Part shown: in pieces, positions 33,514 to 40,993 of the stretch
Position numbering within the stretch: the stretch's first letter is position 1
Layout: each line of letters starts with the position of its first letter
NCBI GenBank assembly: GCA_017515325.1
Contig: JAFWGA010000057.1
Coordinates: 62,001-126,000 of the forward strand
Direction: 5' to 3'
From: Blautia sp.
GTDB taxonomy: Bacteria > Bacillota > Clostridia > Lachnospirales > Lachnospiraceae
Length of the DNA stretch: 64,000 bases
Program-made: the position numbers and the translations under genes
Notes under the pieces: model-generated
What the model was told of the DNA's origin: nothing
Database searches by the model: none
The model's input: only the letters and a program-made list of their open reading frames with translations

Positions 33514-34431
33514 ATGCCCGAGTCAAACTCAAAAACCGGTTACCTGAAGGAAGCATGCCGCCTCTTTCATCTGTGCGGCCTGCCCGAGCGGTCGGTAGCC
33601 TATCATTATCATGATTTCCATAAGCTGCTGTACCTGATGGAGGGGGAAATCGGTTACGAGGTGGAGGGAATCAGTTACCGGCTGGAGCCCGGCGATCTGA
33701 TGCTGGTTGGCGCAGGCAGTCTTCACCGGCCGATATTTGACCATACCGAATCCTATGAGAGGCTTATTTTCTATCTTTCCCCTTCACTCATGCTGCGTTC
33801 TCCCTGGACTGTGAGCAGAGGAAAGGGCTTCGAGGAGATAATAAACGCGGGTTCCGGGAAGGACTGGGATCCTTTGTCGTGTTTTTCGCAATGCCGTCGC
33901 CCAGGCAGCAATCTATACCGTCCCTCCGGAACAGCTGCCCGCAAGCTGCAAGGGCTGGTGCAAGAACTCGTCCAGAACCATCAGCGGCAGGATCCCTATG
34001 CTTTGATCCTGCAGGAACTGAAGAAAGCAGAATTATTACTCTGCCTCAGCCGTCTGATGACAGAGCAGGAGTCAGATCCTGACAGCCTGCCCGGCGGAAA
34101 CCCCACGGTACAGGCCTGCATCGAATATATCAATTCCCATCTGTCAGAGGATTCTCTTTCCATCGATATCCTGGCCAGTCATGCCTTTATGAGCCGCTCT
34201 CGTCTGATGCATTTATTTAAGGAAGAAACCGGAAGTACGATTAACAGCTTCATCACAGAAAAAAGGCTGTACCTGGCCAGCTCCCTGCTGGATAAAGGGA
34301 TGGGCGTAACCGATGCCTGTTATCAAAGCGGCTTCGGCAATTATTCTGCCTTTTATTATGCCTACCGCAGGCGGTATCATAGCTCACCGATGGGTAAAGG
34401 CCGAATGCCCGACATAGATAATATAGAATAG
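33514..34431 (+). CDS. AraC-family transcriptional regulator
   Basis: A 305-residue regulator with an N-terminal cupin-like sensor (AYHYHDFHKLLYLMEGEIGYEVEG, LEPGDLMLVGAGSLHRP) and a C-terminal double helix-turn-helix. The latter shows SIDILASHAFMSRSRLMHLFKEETGSTINSFI and VTDACYQSGFGNYSAFYYAYRRRYHSSP. The ligand is unknown; the cupin suggests a sugar or small carboxylate. Start ATG 33514 behind GAGGAATGTAG. The gene is monocistronic and divergent from the DapF-like gene, which it may control. Confidence 0.9.
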   Translation: MPESNSKTGYLKEACRLFHLCGLPERSVAYHYHDFHKLLYLMEGEIGYEVEGISYRLEPGDLMLVGAGSLHRPIFDHTESYERLIFYLSPSLMLRSPWTVSRGKGFEEIINAGSGKDWDPLSCFSQCRRPGSNLYRPSGTAARKLQGLVQELVQNHQRQDPYALILQELKKAELLLCLSRLMTEQESDPDSLPGGNPTVQACIEYINSHLSEDSLSIDILASHAFMSRSRLMHLFKEETGSTINSFITEKRLYLASSLLDKGMGVTDACYQSGFGNYSAFYYAYRRRYHSSPMGKGRMPDIDNIE

Positions 34432-34481
34432 GGGTGTGCCTGCTGCCATCTATATCAGATAGACGACAGCAGGCGCACCCC
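34431..34481. terminator. Stem-loop between the convergent AraC and pgsA genes
   Basis: GGGGTGTGCCTGCTG (34431-34445) pairs with CAGCAGGCGCACCCC (34467-34481) with one mismatch. No T-tract follows on the plus strand. Position between convergent stops suggests a transcription end barrier. Confidence 0.6.
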
Positions 34482-34488
34482 CTGCCAT

Positions 34489-35022
34489 TCAGCTATTGGC
34501 CAGCACCTTCCGGTTCTCAAGAATATAGGTCATCAAAGAAATCACCGTCAAGGCCGCAGACAGCCAGATGAAGATCTCTGTCGCCATGCCAAGAAAAGGC
34601 TCATCCAAGAGCAGCAATATCACCATGATCATCTGGGCAACCGTCTTGAACTTTCCCCAATAATTGGCAGCGATCACATCGCCCTTCTCCGCCGCAATCA
34701 GACGGAACCCGCTGATGATAAACTCCCTGCCGATAATCAGAACAACCACCCATGCGGGAAGCCTTCCCTGGGAGGTCAGGCAGATCAGGGCGGAGCATAC
34801 CAACAGCTTGTCCGCCAGAGGATCCATGAACTTTCCGTAATTTGAAATCAGATGATATTTGCGGGCAATATAGCCATCCAGCCAGTCTGTGATACAGGCA
34901 GCACAGAAAATCACAAGGCAGATCCAGCGGTTTGCCGTGCCGCCCCATCCTGTCAGCAGAAAAAGGACCAGGAAGGGCACCATAACCATTCTTCCGGTTG
35001 TCAGTTTATTCGGCAGATTCAT
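34489..35022 (-). CDS. pgsA: CDP-diacylglycerol-glycerol-3-phosphate 3-phosphatidyltransferase
   Basis: A 177-residue membrane enzyme making phosphatidylglycerol phosphate. The CDP-alcohol phosphotransferase motif D-x2-DG-x2-AR-x8-G-x3-D-x3-D is complete (DWLDGYIARKYHLISNYGKF, then MDPLADK). Four to five membrane helices are visible. Start ATG 35022 overlaps the rimO stop by 17 bases, and the pairing rimO-pgsA is standard in Firmicutes. Confidence 0.97.
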   Translation of the reverse strand: MNLPNKLTTGRMVMVPFLVLFLLTGWGGTANRWICLVIFCAACITDWLDGYIARKYHLISNYGKFMDPLADKLLVCSALICLTSQGRLPAWVVVLIIGREFIISGFRLIAAEKGDVIAANYWGKFKTVAQMIMVILLLLDEPFLGMATEIFIWLSAALTVISLMTYILENRKVLANS

Positions 35023-36343
35023 TTTCCAATTCTCCTATCAGGTCATACTCCAGAGAGCCGGTAATCCGGACTCTGACAAAATCTCCGGTTGTAAGCTCCT
35101 GGGTGGTCTGGATAAAGATATAGCCGTCCACCTTTGGAGCATCGGCATAGCTGCGCCCTACATAGGCAGCTTCCCCTGAGACCTTGCCCTCGATCAGCAC
35201 CATCAGGCTCTGGCCAAGCTTCTCTTTCCCCTTTTCCAGGGAGATTTCCTGGGCCAGCTCCATCAGCTCATCCCGCCTCTGCTCCTTTACCTCCTGGGGG
35301 ATCTGATCCGGCATCACCGCCGCAGGGGTATCCTCCTCTGCCGAGTAGGGAAAAACCCCGACCCGGTCAAACTCCATTTCATCCATAAAGTTGTAGAGCT
35401 CCACGAAATCCTCCTGGCTTTCCCCGGGAAAGCCGGTGATCAGAGTCGTGCGCAGTACAATATCCGGTATTTCCTCCCGCAGCCAATCTATGGTCTTTAC
35501 CAGATTTTCCTTAGTCGTACGCCGCCCCATTCTTTTCAGGACTGCATCACTGGCATGCTGGATGGGAATGTCCAGATAATGGCAGATTTTTTCCTCTCTT
35601 TTCATGACCGCCACCAGTTCCGGATACAATTCCTCCGGGTAGCAGTAAAGAATTCTGATCCAGCGCAGCCCTTCAATCCGGGCCAGGCTTTCCAGCAAAA
35701 CATGGAGGGATTTTTTCTGGTACAGATCCAGGCCGTAGAGGGTCGTTTCCTGGGCTACCAGCACCAGCTCCTTTACCCCGTCAGCCGCCAGCCTCTGAGC
35801 CTGGGAAACCAGGTCCTCCAGGGGGACAGAGCGGTATTCCCCTCTGAGCTTAGGGATAATGCAGTAGGCACAGTGCTTATTACAGCCCTCGGCAATTTTC
35901 AGATAGGCATAATGACCTCCGGTTGTCAGGATCCGCTTTCCGCTGATCAAAGGAACCGGCGCAGATTCGGAATAGTTCTGGTACTTCTCCCTGCCAATGG
36001 CTTTTTCCAGAGCCTGCAGGATCTGAGGGTATGCGGCTGTTCCAACAACCGCATCTACCTCCGGTATCTCATCCAGGATCTCCTGGCGATAACGCTGGGC
36101 AAGACATCCTGTCACAATCAGGGCCTTCAGCTTCCCTGTCTTTTTATATTCCGCCATCTCCAGGATCGTATTGACGCTCTCTTCCTTTGCGTCGCCGATG
36201 AAGCAGCAGGTGTTGACAATGATGGCATCTGCTTCCTCTTCATTGTCCGTCAGAATATGGCCGCCATCGCTCAAAAGGCCGATCATCTCTTCTGAATCAA
36301 CCAGATTTTTGTCACAGCCCAGCGAAATAAACAATATCTTCAT
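35006..36343 (-). CDS. rimO: Ribosomal protein S12 methylthiotransferase RimO
   Basis: A 445-residue radical-SAM methylthiotransferase modifying an Asp of S12. It has an N-terminal UPF0004 domain (SLGCDKNLVDSEEMIGLL), the radical-SAM cluster motif CNKHCAYCIIP, and a C-terminal TRAM-like domain (YVGRSYADAPKVDGYIFI). All are as in RimO. Start ATG 36343 directly abuts the rpoZ stop (TAAATG), giving coupling. Confidence 0.97.
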   Translation of the reverse strand: MKILFISLGCDKNLVDSEEMIGLLSDGGHILTDNEEEADAIIVNTCCFIGDAKEESVNTILEMAEYKKTGKLKALIVTGCLAQRYRQEILDEIPEVDAVVGTAAYPQILQALEKAIGREKYQNYSESAPVPLISGKRILTTGGHYAYLKIAEGCNKHCAYCIIPKLRGEYRSVPLEDLVSQAQRLAADGVKELVLVAQETTLYGLDLYQKKSLHVLLESLARIEGLRWIRILYCYPEELYPELVAVMKREEKICHYLDIPIQHASDAVLKRMGRRTTKENLVKTIDWLREEIPDIVLRTTLITGFPGESQEDFVELYNFMDEMEFDRVGVFPYSAEEDTPAAVMPDQIPQEVKEQRRDELMELAQEISLEKGKEKLGQSLMVLIEGKVSGEAAYVGRSYADAPKVDGYIFIQTTQELTTGDFVRVRITGSLEYDLIGELENESAE

Positions 36344-36652
36344 TTATGAAACCGTTTCCTTTTCCAGTTCAGTACCTGTCCCTGCTCCGAGCGCAGGAGC
36401 TTCTTCCTGGGCAGGTTCCTTCTTGGGCAGTATTTTCACCTTTCCCTGATACAATTCATCAATGGCAACGGACAGTGGTTTTCTGTCCTCCATCCTGGGG
36501 ATAAGAGGAGCAGAGCCTGCAATCAGCTGGCGGGCCCTCCGGCTTGTGGCCAGGACAAGAGAATACCGGCTGTTAAGCACTGCATCCTCCTCCCCTTCGT
36601 CCTTGTTGGCGTTGATCGCTTCAATTAATTCTGTATAAGAAGGATGGATCAT
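36344..36652 (-). CDS. rpoZ: RNA polymerase omega subunit
   Basis: A 102-residue omega subunit. The core MIHPSYTELIEAI, the SRYSLVLATSRRARQLI motif that clamps the beta-prime subunit, and KPLSVAIDELYQGKVKI are present. The last 25 residues form an acidic/Gly-Thr tail beyond the usual end. Start ATG 36652. It follows gmk by 88 bases. Confidence 0.95.
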   Translation of the reverse strand: MIHPSYTELIEAINANKDEGEEDAVLNSRYSLVLATSRRARQLIAGSAPLIPRMEDRKPLSVAIDELYQGKVKILPKKEPAQEEAPALGAGTGTELEKETVS

Positions 36653-36700
36653 ATCAAACTCCTTTTCTTAAAAAACCGGCAATGGTTCAGTTATACAAGA

Positions 36701-36722
36701 TGATACTGCAAAAATGATTCCC
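36701..36722. repeat. Short dispersed repeat, copy 2 (see 21896)
   Basis: TGATACTGCAAAAATGATTCCC in the rpoZ-gmk spacer, similar to 21896-21920. Confidence 0.45.
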
Positions 36723-36740
36723 AGGGATTGTTCCCGTATC

Positions 36741-37370
36741 TCAAGAGGGATTACAAAGAAGTGCCGCCTGCTTCTGGATCTCTGCGATCAGATCCTGTCG
36801 CCGGTTTACCCTGGCCTTTTCTGCCTGAATCACTGCATGCAGACGTTCTGTACAAGCCTCTATCTCGTCATTGACCAGAACATAGTCGTACTCTTCGATC
36901 TCTTCGGCCTCCTTAGCGGCCCGCTGCAGCCTTCTGGCAATGCTCTCGGCGCTGTCTCTGCCTCTTGAGGTCAGCCTTCTCACCAACTCATCAATAGAAG
37001 GCGGCGTAATGAAAATCAAGGGAGTATCCGGATAAATCTTTCTTACCTGCCTGCCGCCCTGAATATCGATCTCCAAAAGGACATCCTTGCCCTGGTTCAG
37101 CTGCTCTTCTACAAAAGAGCGGGGAGTTCCATAGGAATGGTTCACATAGGAGGCATATTCCAGAAATTCATTTTCACTGACCATATGGTCGAATTTATCC
37201 TGGGTCAGAAAAAAATAATGAACTCCGTCCACCTCTCCTTTTCCTGGTGCCCGTGTCGTTGCCGAGACGGAAACCACATAATTCTCGTGCGTTTTCAGGA
37301 TCTGGCTGACAATCGTTCCTTTCCCTGCCCCGGCAAAGCCGGAGATCACTGCCAAAAGGCCTCTTTCCAT
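36741..37370 (-). CDS. gmk: Guanylate kinase
   Basis: A 209-residue kinase converting GMP to GDP. P-loop GFAGAGKGTIV is slightly divergent from the usual GPSGAGK(S/T). SATTRAPGKGEVDGVHYFF and EIDIQGGRQVRK are the GMP-binding and lid segments. Start ATG 37370, after GGAGGTG; the frame to 37442 is discarded. In the order yicC-remA-gmk-rpoZ, standard in Clostridia and Bacilli. Confidence 0.97.
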   Translation of the reverse strand: MERGLLAVISGFAGAGKGTIVSQILKTHENYVVSVSATTRAPGKGEVDGVHYFFLTQDKFDHMVSENEFLEYASYVNHSYGTPRSFVEEQLNQGKDVLLEIDIQGGRQVRKIYPDTPLIFITPPSIDELVRRLTSRGRDSAESIARRLQRAAKEAEEIEEYDYVLVNDEIEACTERLHAVIQAEKARVNRRQDLIAEIQKQAALLCNPS

Positions 37371-37394
37371 GATAAAACACCTCCCACCCAAAAA

Positions 37395-37422
37395 TTCGAC
37401 CTGTGCGGTCACTAATGTGACC
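37395..37422. repeat. TTCGACCTGTGCGGT repeat, copy with GGTCAC/GTGACC stem
   Basis: The motif (37395-37409) runs into a 6-bp inverted repeat GGTCAC-TAAT-GTGACC (37407-37422). It is in the remA-gmk spacer. Confidence 0.6.
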
Positions 37423-37448
37423 GATCTCAAGGACATTCGCAAAATCCT

Positions 37449-37703
37449 TCATGCTTCCGGAGCATAGGCTTCCGAAAAACGTTTGGCTATCGTCTCCGGC
37501 ACAAGGGCCGACAGAATCAGTATCCCATTGGAGGTAAAAATGACTGATTTTGTTTTGCGCCCCTGTGTGGCATCAACCAGAGAGTTGGTCCCCCTGACAC
37601 CCTGAATCATCCTTTTTACCGGAGCAGCGTCCGCATTGACAACCGTTACAATCTTGTCTGTGTTTACCACATTTCCAAATCCGATATTGATCAGTCTGGG
37701 CAT
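37449..37703 (-). CDS. remA: RemA/DUF370 family DNA-binding regulator
   Basis: An 84-residue RemA-like protein. In Bacillus RemA is needed for biofilm-matrix gene activation and osmotic control. Core sequence LINIGFGNVVNTDKIVTVVN and GVRGTNSLVDATQGRKTKSVIF fit. I choose ATG 37703 behind GAGGATACAGGAT; the upstream frame to 37799 adds an unrelated head. It lies between yicC and gmk, the usual position. Confidence 0.92.
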   Translation of the reverse strand: MPRLINIGFGNVVNTDKIVTVVNADAAPVKRMIQGVRGTNSLVDATQGRKTKSVIFTSNGILILSALVPETIAKRFSEAYAPEA

Positions 37704-37761
37704 ATCCTGTATCCTCACCATGCGTAACGAGCCGGCACTTCGCGCTTCGCAGCGACCACCA

Positions 37762-38640
37762 TTATTCAATATTCTGAATCTGCTCACGGATTTTTTCAAT
37801 TTCAGTTTTGATATCGATGGCGAGATTGGAAACCTCTATGTCATTCGATTTGGAAAGGATCGTATTGGCCTCCCGGTTCATCTCCTGAGCCATGAAGTCC
37901 AGTTTCCTCCCGATTCCTTCCTGTTCCGTCAGCATTTTCTCCATTCCCTGGATATGACTGAGCAACCGCACTGTCTCTTCGTCATTACAGATCTTGTCGG
38001 AATAAATAACCACCTCCGCCGCAATCCGTGATTCTTCTATGGAGGAATCCGCCATCAGCTCCTTCACCTTGGCCGTCAGCTTCTCCCGATACGCATCTAC
38101 CACCATGGGAGACCTTTCCTGAACCTGAATCACCTTTTTCTGAAGGTAGGACAGCTTTTCCTGAAGATCCATCTTCAGCTGCTCTCCCTCCCTGGCCCGT
38201 GCCTCTACAAATCTTCGGCAAGCCGTTCTGGCCACGTCTTCTATAAGCGCCCAGTAGGTATCCTCATCAATAGAGGGCTCCTCCACAGTAAAAATATCGG
38301 GCAGCCTCGCCAAGGTCGAGGTTGTAATGTCATTCTCGATGCCAAAACGCTCACTCATCCCGGCCAGATATGTCAGATATTGCCCAGCCAGGGCTTCATT
38401 ATATTTCAGTCCTCCGTTCAGGGCAGAATAGTCCTCAAGGGTGACATAGATATCGACCTTGCCTCTTTGAATATACTCCTTCGCAAGGCTTCGAAACCTC
38501 CCTTCCAGAAAGGCCAGCTTGCGAGGCATCCTGAAGGAAAGATCCAGGTATCGGTGATTCACGGACTTCAGTTCAATGCAGATTCGCTGCGAATCAGTCA
38601 CGGCCTCCGCTCTGCCGAAGCCGGTCATCGATTTCATCAT
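37762..38640 (-). CDS. YicC family endoribonuclease-like protein
   Basis: A 292-residue YicC-family protein. The family start MMKSMTGFGRAE and the C-terminal GRKLDFMAQEMNREANTILSKS block, with conserved Asp/Glu, are clear. E. coli YicC has been described as an endoribonuclease. Start at ATG 38640 with GGAG eight bases upstream; the frame to 38682 is discarded. It leads the yicC-remA-gmk-rpoZ-rimO-pgsA set. Confidence 0.94.
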   Translation of the reverse strand: MMKSMTGFGRAEAVTDSQRICIELKSVNHRYLDLSFRMPRKLAFLEGRFRSLAKEYIQRGKVDIYVTLEDYSALNGGLKYNEALAGQYLTYLAGMSERFGIENDITTSTLARLPDIFTVEEPSIDEDTYWALIEDVARTACRRFVEARAREGEQLKMDLQEKLSYLQKKVIQVQERSPMVVDAYREKLTAKVKELMADSSIEESRIAAEVVIYSDKICNDEETVRLLSHIQGMEKMLTEQEGIGRKLDFMAQEMNREANTILSKSNDIEVSNLAIDIKTEIEKIREQIQNIE

Positions 38641-38657
38641 AGCATCTTCTCCTCTTA

Positions 38658-38681
38658 TCGTAAACGAACAAAATGCCAGCA
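38658..38681. repeat. TCGTAAACGA-type repeat upstream of yicC
   Basis: TCGTAAACGAACAAAATGCC and four further bases resemble the left part of the 32709-32748 palindrome. Confidence 0.45.
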
Positions 38682-38739
38682 TAATAGGTTAGAGTACATG
38701 TTCCGGTCTGACAGGTTTTCTCCGGATCACGAATGCTTT

Positions 38740-38770
38740 TTCGACCTGTGCGGTGACCGCACAGGTCGAA
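38740..38770. repeat. Perfect 15-bp palindrome of the TTCGACCTGTGCGGT family
   Basis: TTCGACCTGTGCGGT (38740-38754), one base, ACCGCACAGGTCGAA (38756-38770). It lies between tRNA-Leu and yicC and is the cleanest copy in the window. Confidence 0.85.
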
Positions 38771-38783
38771 TTCTTTCACTGCG

Positions 38784-38817
38784 AAAAAAGGAGACAGGGA
38801 AGCCTCCCCTGTCTCCT
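38784..38817 (-). terminator. Rho-independent terminator after tRNA-Leu
   Basis: AGGAGACAGGG (38789-38799) and CCCTGTCTCCT (38807-38817) form a perfect 11-bp stem; six T follow on the minus strand. Confidence 0.93.
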
Positions 38818-38823
38818 GAAAAA

Positions 38824-38906
38824 TGCCGGCAGTGGGACTTGAACCCACACGTAGTTGCCTACAACAGATTTTGAGTCTGCCTCGTCTGCCATTCCGACAT
38901 GCCGGC
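38824..38906 (-). tRNA. tRNA-Leu, anticodon CAA
   Basis: The 83-base gene has acceptor arms GCCGGCA and TGCCGGC, a discriminator A, a T-arm GTGGG-TTCAAGT-CCCAC, and an anticodon stem CAGA/TCTG with loop CTCAAAA, so the anticodon is CAA. A long variable arm (GTTGTAGGCAAC) marks a leucine tRNA. CCA is not encoded. Promoter at 38946-38974, terminator at 38784-38817. Confidence 0.95.
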
Positions 38907-38945
38907 AAATGGTATGAATAATCTGTTTCTTCAACAGACATAGCA

Positions 38946-38974
38946 ATATTAACACATCTGCCCTTCAATTGCAA
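38946..38974 (-). promoter_or_regulatory. Promoter of tRNA-Leu
   Basis: On the minus strand TTGCAA (38969-38974), 17 bases, TAATAT (38946-38951), 40 bases upstream of the tRNA. Confidence 0.75.
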
Positions 38975-39060
38975 GCATATATGAATTTTTTTTGTAACCG
39001 GGTTCGGTCAGGCCTTGAAGGGAAGACTTGTAAAAAGGAAGTGACATTTTGGAACTCCCC

Positions 39061-39089
39061 TTGACGAAAATCGGAATAGATAAGATAAT
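39061..39089 (+). promoter_or_regulatory. Promoter of the GGDEF gene
   Basis: TTGACG (39061-39066), 17 bases, GATAAT (39084-39089); about 90 bases of leader to the ATG at 39179. The rest of the 38907-39178 spacer shows no other clear element. Confidence 0.65.
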
Positions 39090-39178
39090 AACAGTAGGGT
39101 ATTTTGGTTTGATGATAGCTATTGAACAGATAGTACCCAGCATACCCAGCATGATCAGCCAAGGAGTAAAACAGATTT

Positions 39179-40255
39179 ATGCCAAGTATTCACAAATTAT
39201 GGGATTTATTTCTTTACGCAGGAGTAGGGAAAGAGGAGTATCATAAGCTGCTCCCCGATATCCGCAAAGAAAACTGCATGCTGCTGAAGGTTTTCTCTCG
39301 GATTGCTGCGACTATGTTTTTTCTGCTGTTCGTTGCGAGCATACATTCCAACGGTTTTGCTGCTAAGAACAGTACGACATATTTGATTTGCGCAATAGCC
39401 ATGCTGATGATCCTGTTTTTTTCTTACTTTATCCTGCTGAAGCACCAGGCACTCGTCACATTGTTCGTCTATCTTTTTGAGATCCTGCTATATCTGTTTG
39501 GTATCCATATTTCGATGCTTCATACAGAAAAACCTGCTGTATCGGCTGTAGCCTTCTTACTGGTAAGCCCCTTGCTGTTTTATGATCGTCCTGTCAGACT
39601 GTCAGCTCTGATCGCGGTCGTTGTTGCGATATTCTGCAGGATCGTTGTCTCTTTCAAGGTGCCTGATGTAGCGGAAACCGATGTCTGGAATATGATCACC
39701 TTCGGCATTGTGGCCGTAGCCACCACCGTATTCATCATGAGCATAAAGATTCGGACACTTTCCCAATCCCTACAGATTGTTTATTTGAGCCAGACCGATC
39801 TGCTGACCGGGGTTAAAAACAGGAACCATTATGAGAATCAGTTAAAGGAATACCCTAAGCTGTGCACATCAAACCTGACCTGTGTTTATGCTGATGTGAA
39901 TGGCCTCCATGAGATGAATAACAGAGACGGACACCATGCAGGAGACAAAATGCTGTGCGAGGTTGCCGATACCATGAAGCAGAGTTTTGGTCCAGAGCAT
40001 ACCTATCGCATTGGTGGTGACGAGTTTGTTGCTTTCCGTGTGGATGGACGGCCGGATAACCTGCCTTACGAGATTGATCAGATGAAGCGGGCTCTGGACA
40101 AAAAAGGCTACCACGTGTCTTTCGGATTCGCCGTGCGTGAAAAGGCGCAGGGCAGCATGAACATAAATGAGCTCGTCAACGAAGCGGAAGGCAGCATGTT
40201 TGCTGATAAACGCGAATTCTACAGCCAGTCTAAGTACGATCGCAGAAACAGATAA
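39179..40255 (+). CDS. Membrane-bound GGDEF-domain protein (diguanylate cyclase)
   Basis: A 358-residue protein with about six N-terminal membrane helices (about 40-190) and a C-terminal GGDEF domain. GGDEF (279-283, in YRIGGDEFVAF) is intact, as is a DLLTGVKNR start. The metal/substrate segment reads YADVNGLHEMNNRDGHHAGD, and no inhibitory RxxD I-site is seen before GGDEF, so product inhibition may be absent. The sensory membrane part has no clear family. Start ATG 39179, AAGGAG 12 bases upstream. It has its own promoter; a two-component pair follows. Confidence 0.85.
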   Translation: MPSIHKLWDLFLYAGVGKEEYHKLLPDIRKENCMLLKVFSRIAATMFFLLFVASIHSNGFAAKNSTTYLICAIAMLMILFFSYFILLKHQALVTLFVYLFEILLYLFGIHISMLHTEKPAVSAVAFLLVSPLLFYDRPVRLSALIAVVVAIFCRIVVSFKVPDVAETDVWNMITFGIVAVATTVFIMSIKIRTLSQSLQIVYLSQTDLLTGVKNRNHYENQLKEYPKLCTSNLTCVYADVNGLHEMNNRDGHHAGDKMLCEVADTMKQSFGPEHTYRIGGDEFVAFRVDGRPDNLPYEIDQMKRALDKKGYHVSFGFAVREKAQGSMNINELVNEAEGSMFADKREFYSQSKYDRRNR

Positions 40256-40279
40256 GATAAAGATATGGTGAAAACCATT

Positions 40280-40313
40280 CCGTCAACACCTCGCACTAAA
40301 GTGCGAGGTGTTT
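40280..40313 (+). terminator. Palindromic hairpin after the GGDEF gene
   Basis: AACACCTCGCACT (40286-40298) and AGTGCGAGGTGTT (40301-40313) form a perfect 13-bp stem with a 2-base gap. The plus-strand tail is weakly T-rich (TTGTTG). The left half, TCCGTCARCACCTCGCACT, recurs at 51540-51558. Confidence 0.6.
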
Positions 40314-40394
40314 GTTGCCAAAGCCAAACAATCATGGCAGCTTTGATGGAACCCGTGACTGAAACTCACCAAGCATGATAAGGAGCCCGACCGC

Positions 40395-40979
40395 ATGAAC
40401 ATGCTATTTGCAAAAACCCTGAAAAAGCTTAGAGCTGAGAGAGGACTTTCACAGAAAGAAATGGCGGAACAGGTATTTGTCACCCGTCCTACCGTTGCCC
40501 GATGGGAAAGCGGCAGCCGACTGCCGGATGCCGCAATGATTTCCCGCCTCTCCAGATGTCTGAACGTGGATGCCGGCACATTGTTTTCCGCCGCGGCAGA
40601 AAGCGATGAATCTCCCAATGTCATCATGGTGGATGACAGGAAAATCATCCTCACCGGTGGTCTTCCCGTTCTGGAAGCGGTAATGCCGAATGCCACTGTC
40701 ACGGGCTTTACCCGGCCATCGGAAGCCATTGATTACGCCAGGGCAAACCGGGTTGCCCTGGCTTTTGTGGATATCGAGTTAGGAAAAATGAGCGGACTGC
40801 AGCTTTGCCAGACGCTGCTTGAGGTCAATCCCCGTACAAACGTCGTGTATCTTACCGCTTACAGCGATTATGCCGTTGATGCCTGGAGTACCGGAGCCAG
40901 CGGATTCATGCTCAAGCCGATCACGCCGAAGGGCGTTCAGGATCAGCTTCAAAAGCTGCGTTACCCGTTCTTTTGGTGA
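40395..40979 (+). CDS. Response regulator with N-terminal XRE-type HTH
   Basis: A 194-residue protein. Residues 1-63 are a Cro/C1-type helix-turn-helix (LRAERGLSQKEMAEQVFVTR, WESGSRLPD). Residues 74-192 are a receiver domain with the acidic pair (VDD, 80-81), the phospho-acceptor Asp in FVDIEL (126), Thr 154 and Lys 174. The DNA-binding domain is in front of the receiver, the reverse of the common order. Start ATG 40395, nine bases after AAGGAG. The kinase gene follows 14 bases later. Confidence 0.88.
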   Translation: MNMLFAKTLKKLRAERGLSQKEMAEQVFVTRPTVARWESGSRLPDAAMISRLSRCLNVDAGTLFSAAAESDESPNVIMVDDRKIILTGGLPVLEAVMPNATVTGFTRPSEAIDYARANRVALAFVDIELGKMSGLQLCQTLLEVNPRTNVVYLTAYSDYAVDAWSTGASGFMLKPITPKGVQDQLQKLRYPFFW

Positions 40980-40993
40980 GGAGGCGCATGAGA

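Noticed and set aside
38949-39162. Small minus-strand open frames upstream of tRNA-Leu
   Set aside because: They overlap the tRNA promoter and the GGDEF promoter, have no ribosome site and resemble nothing.
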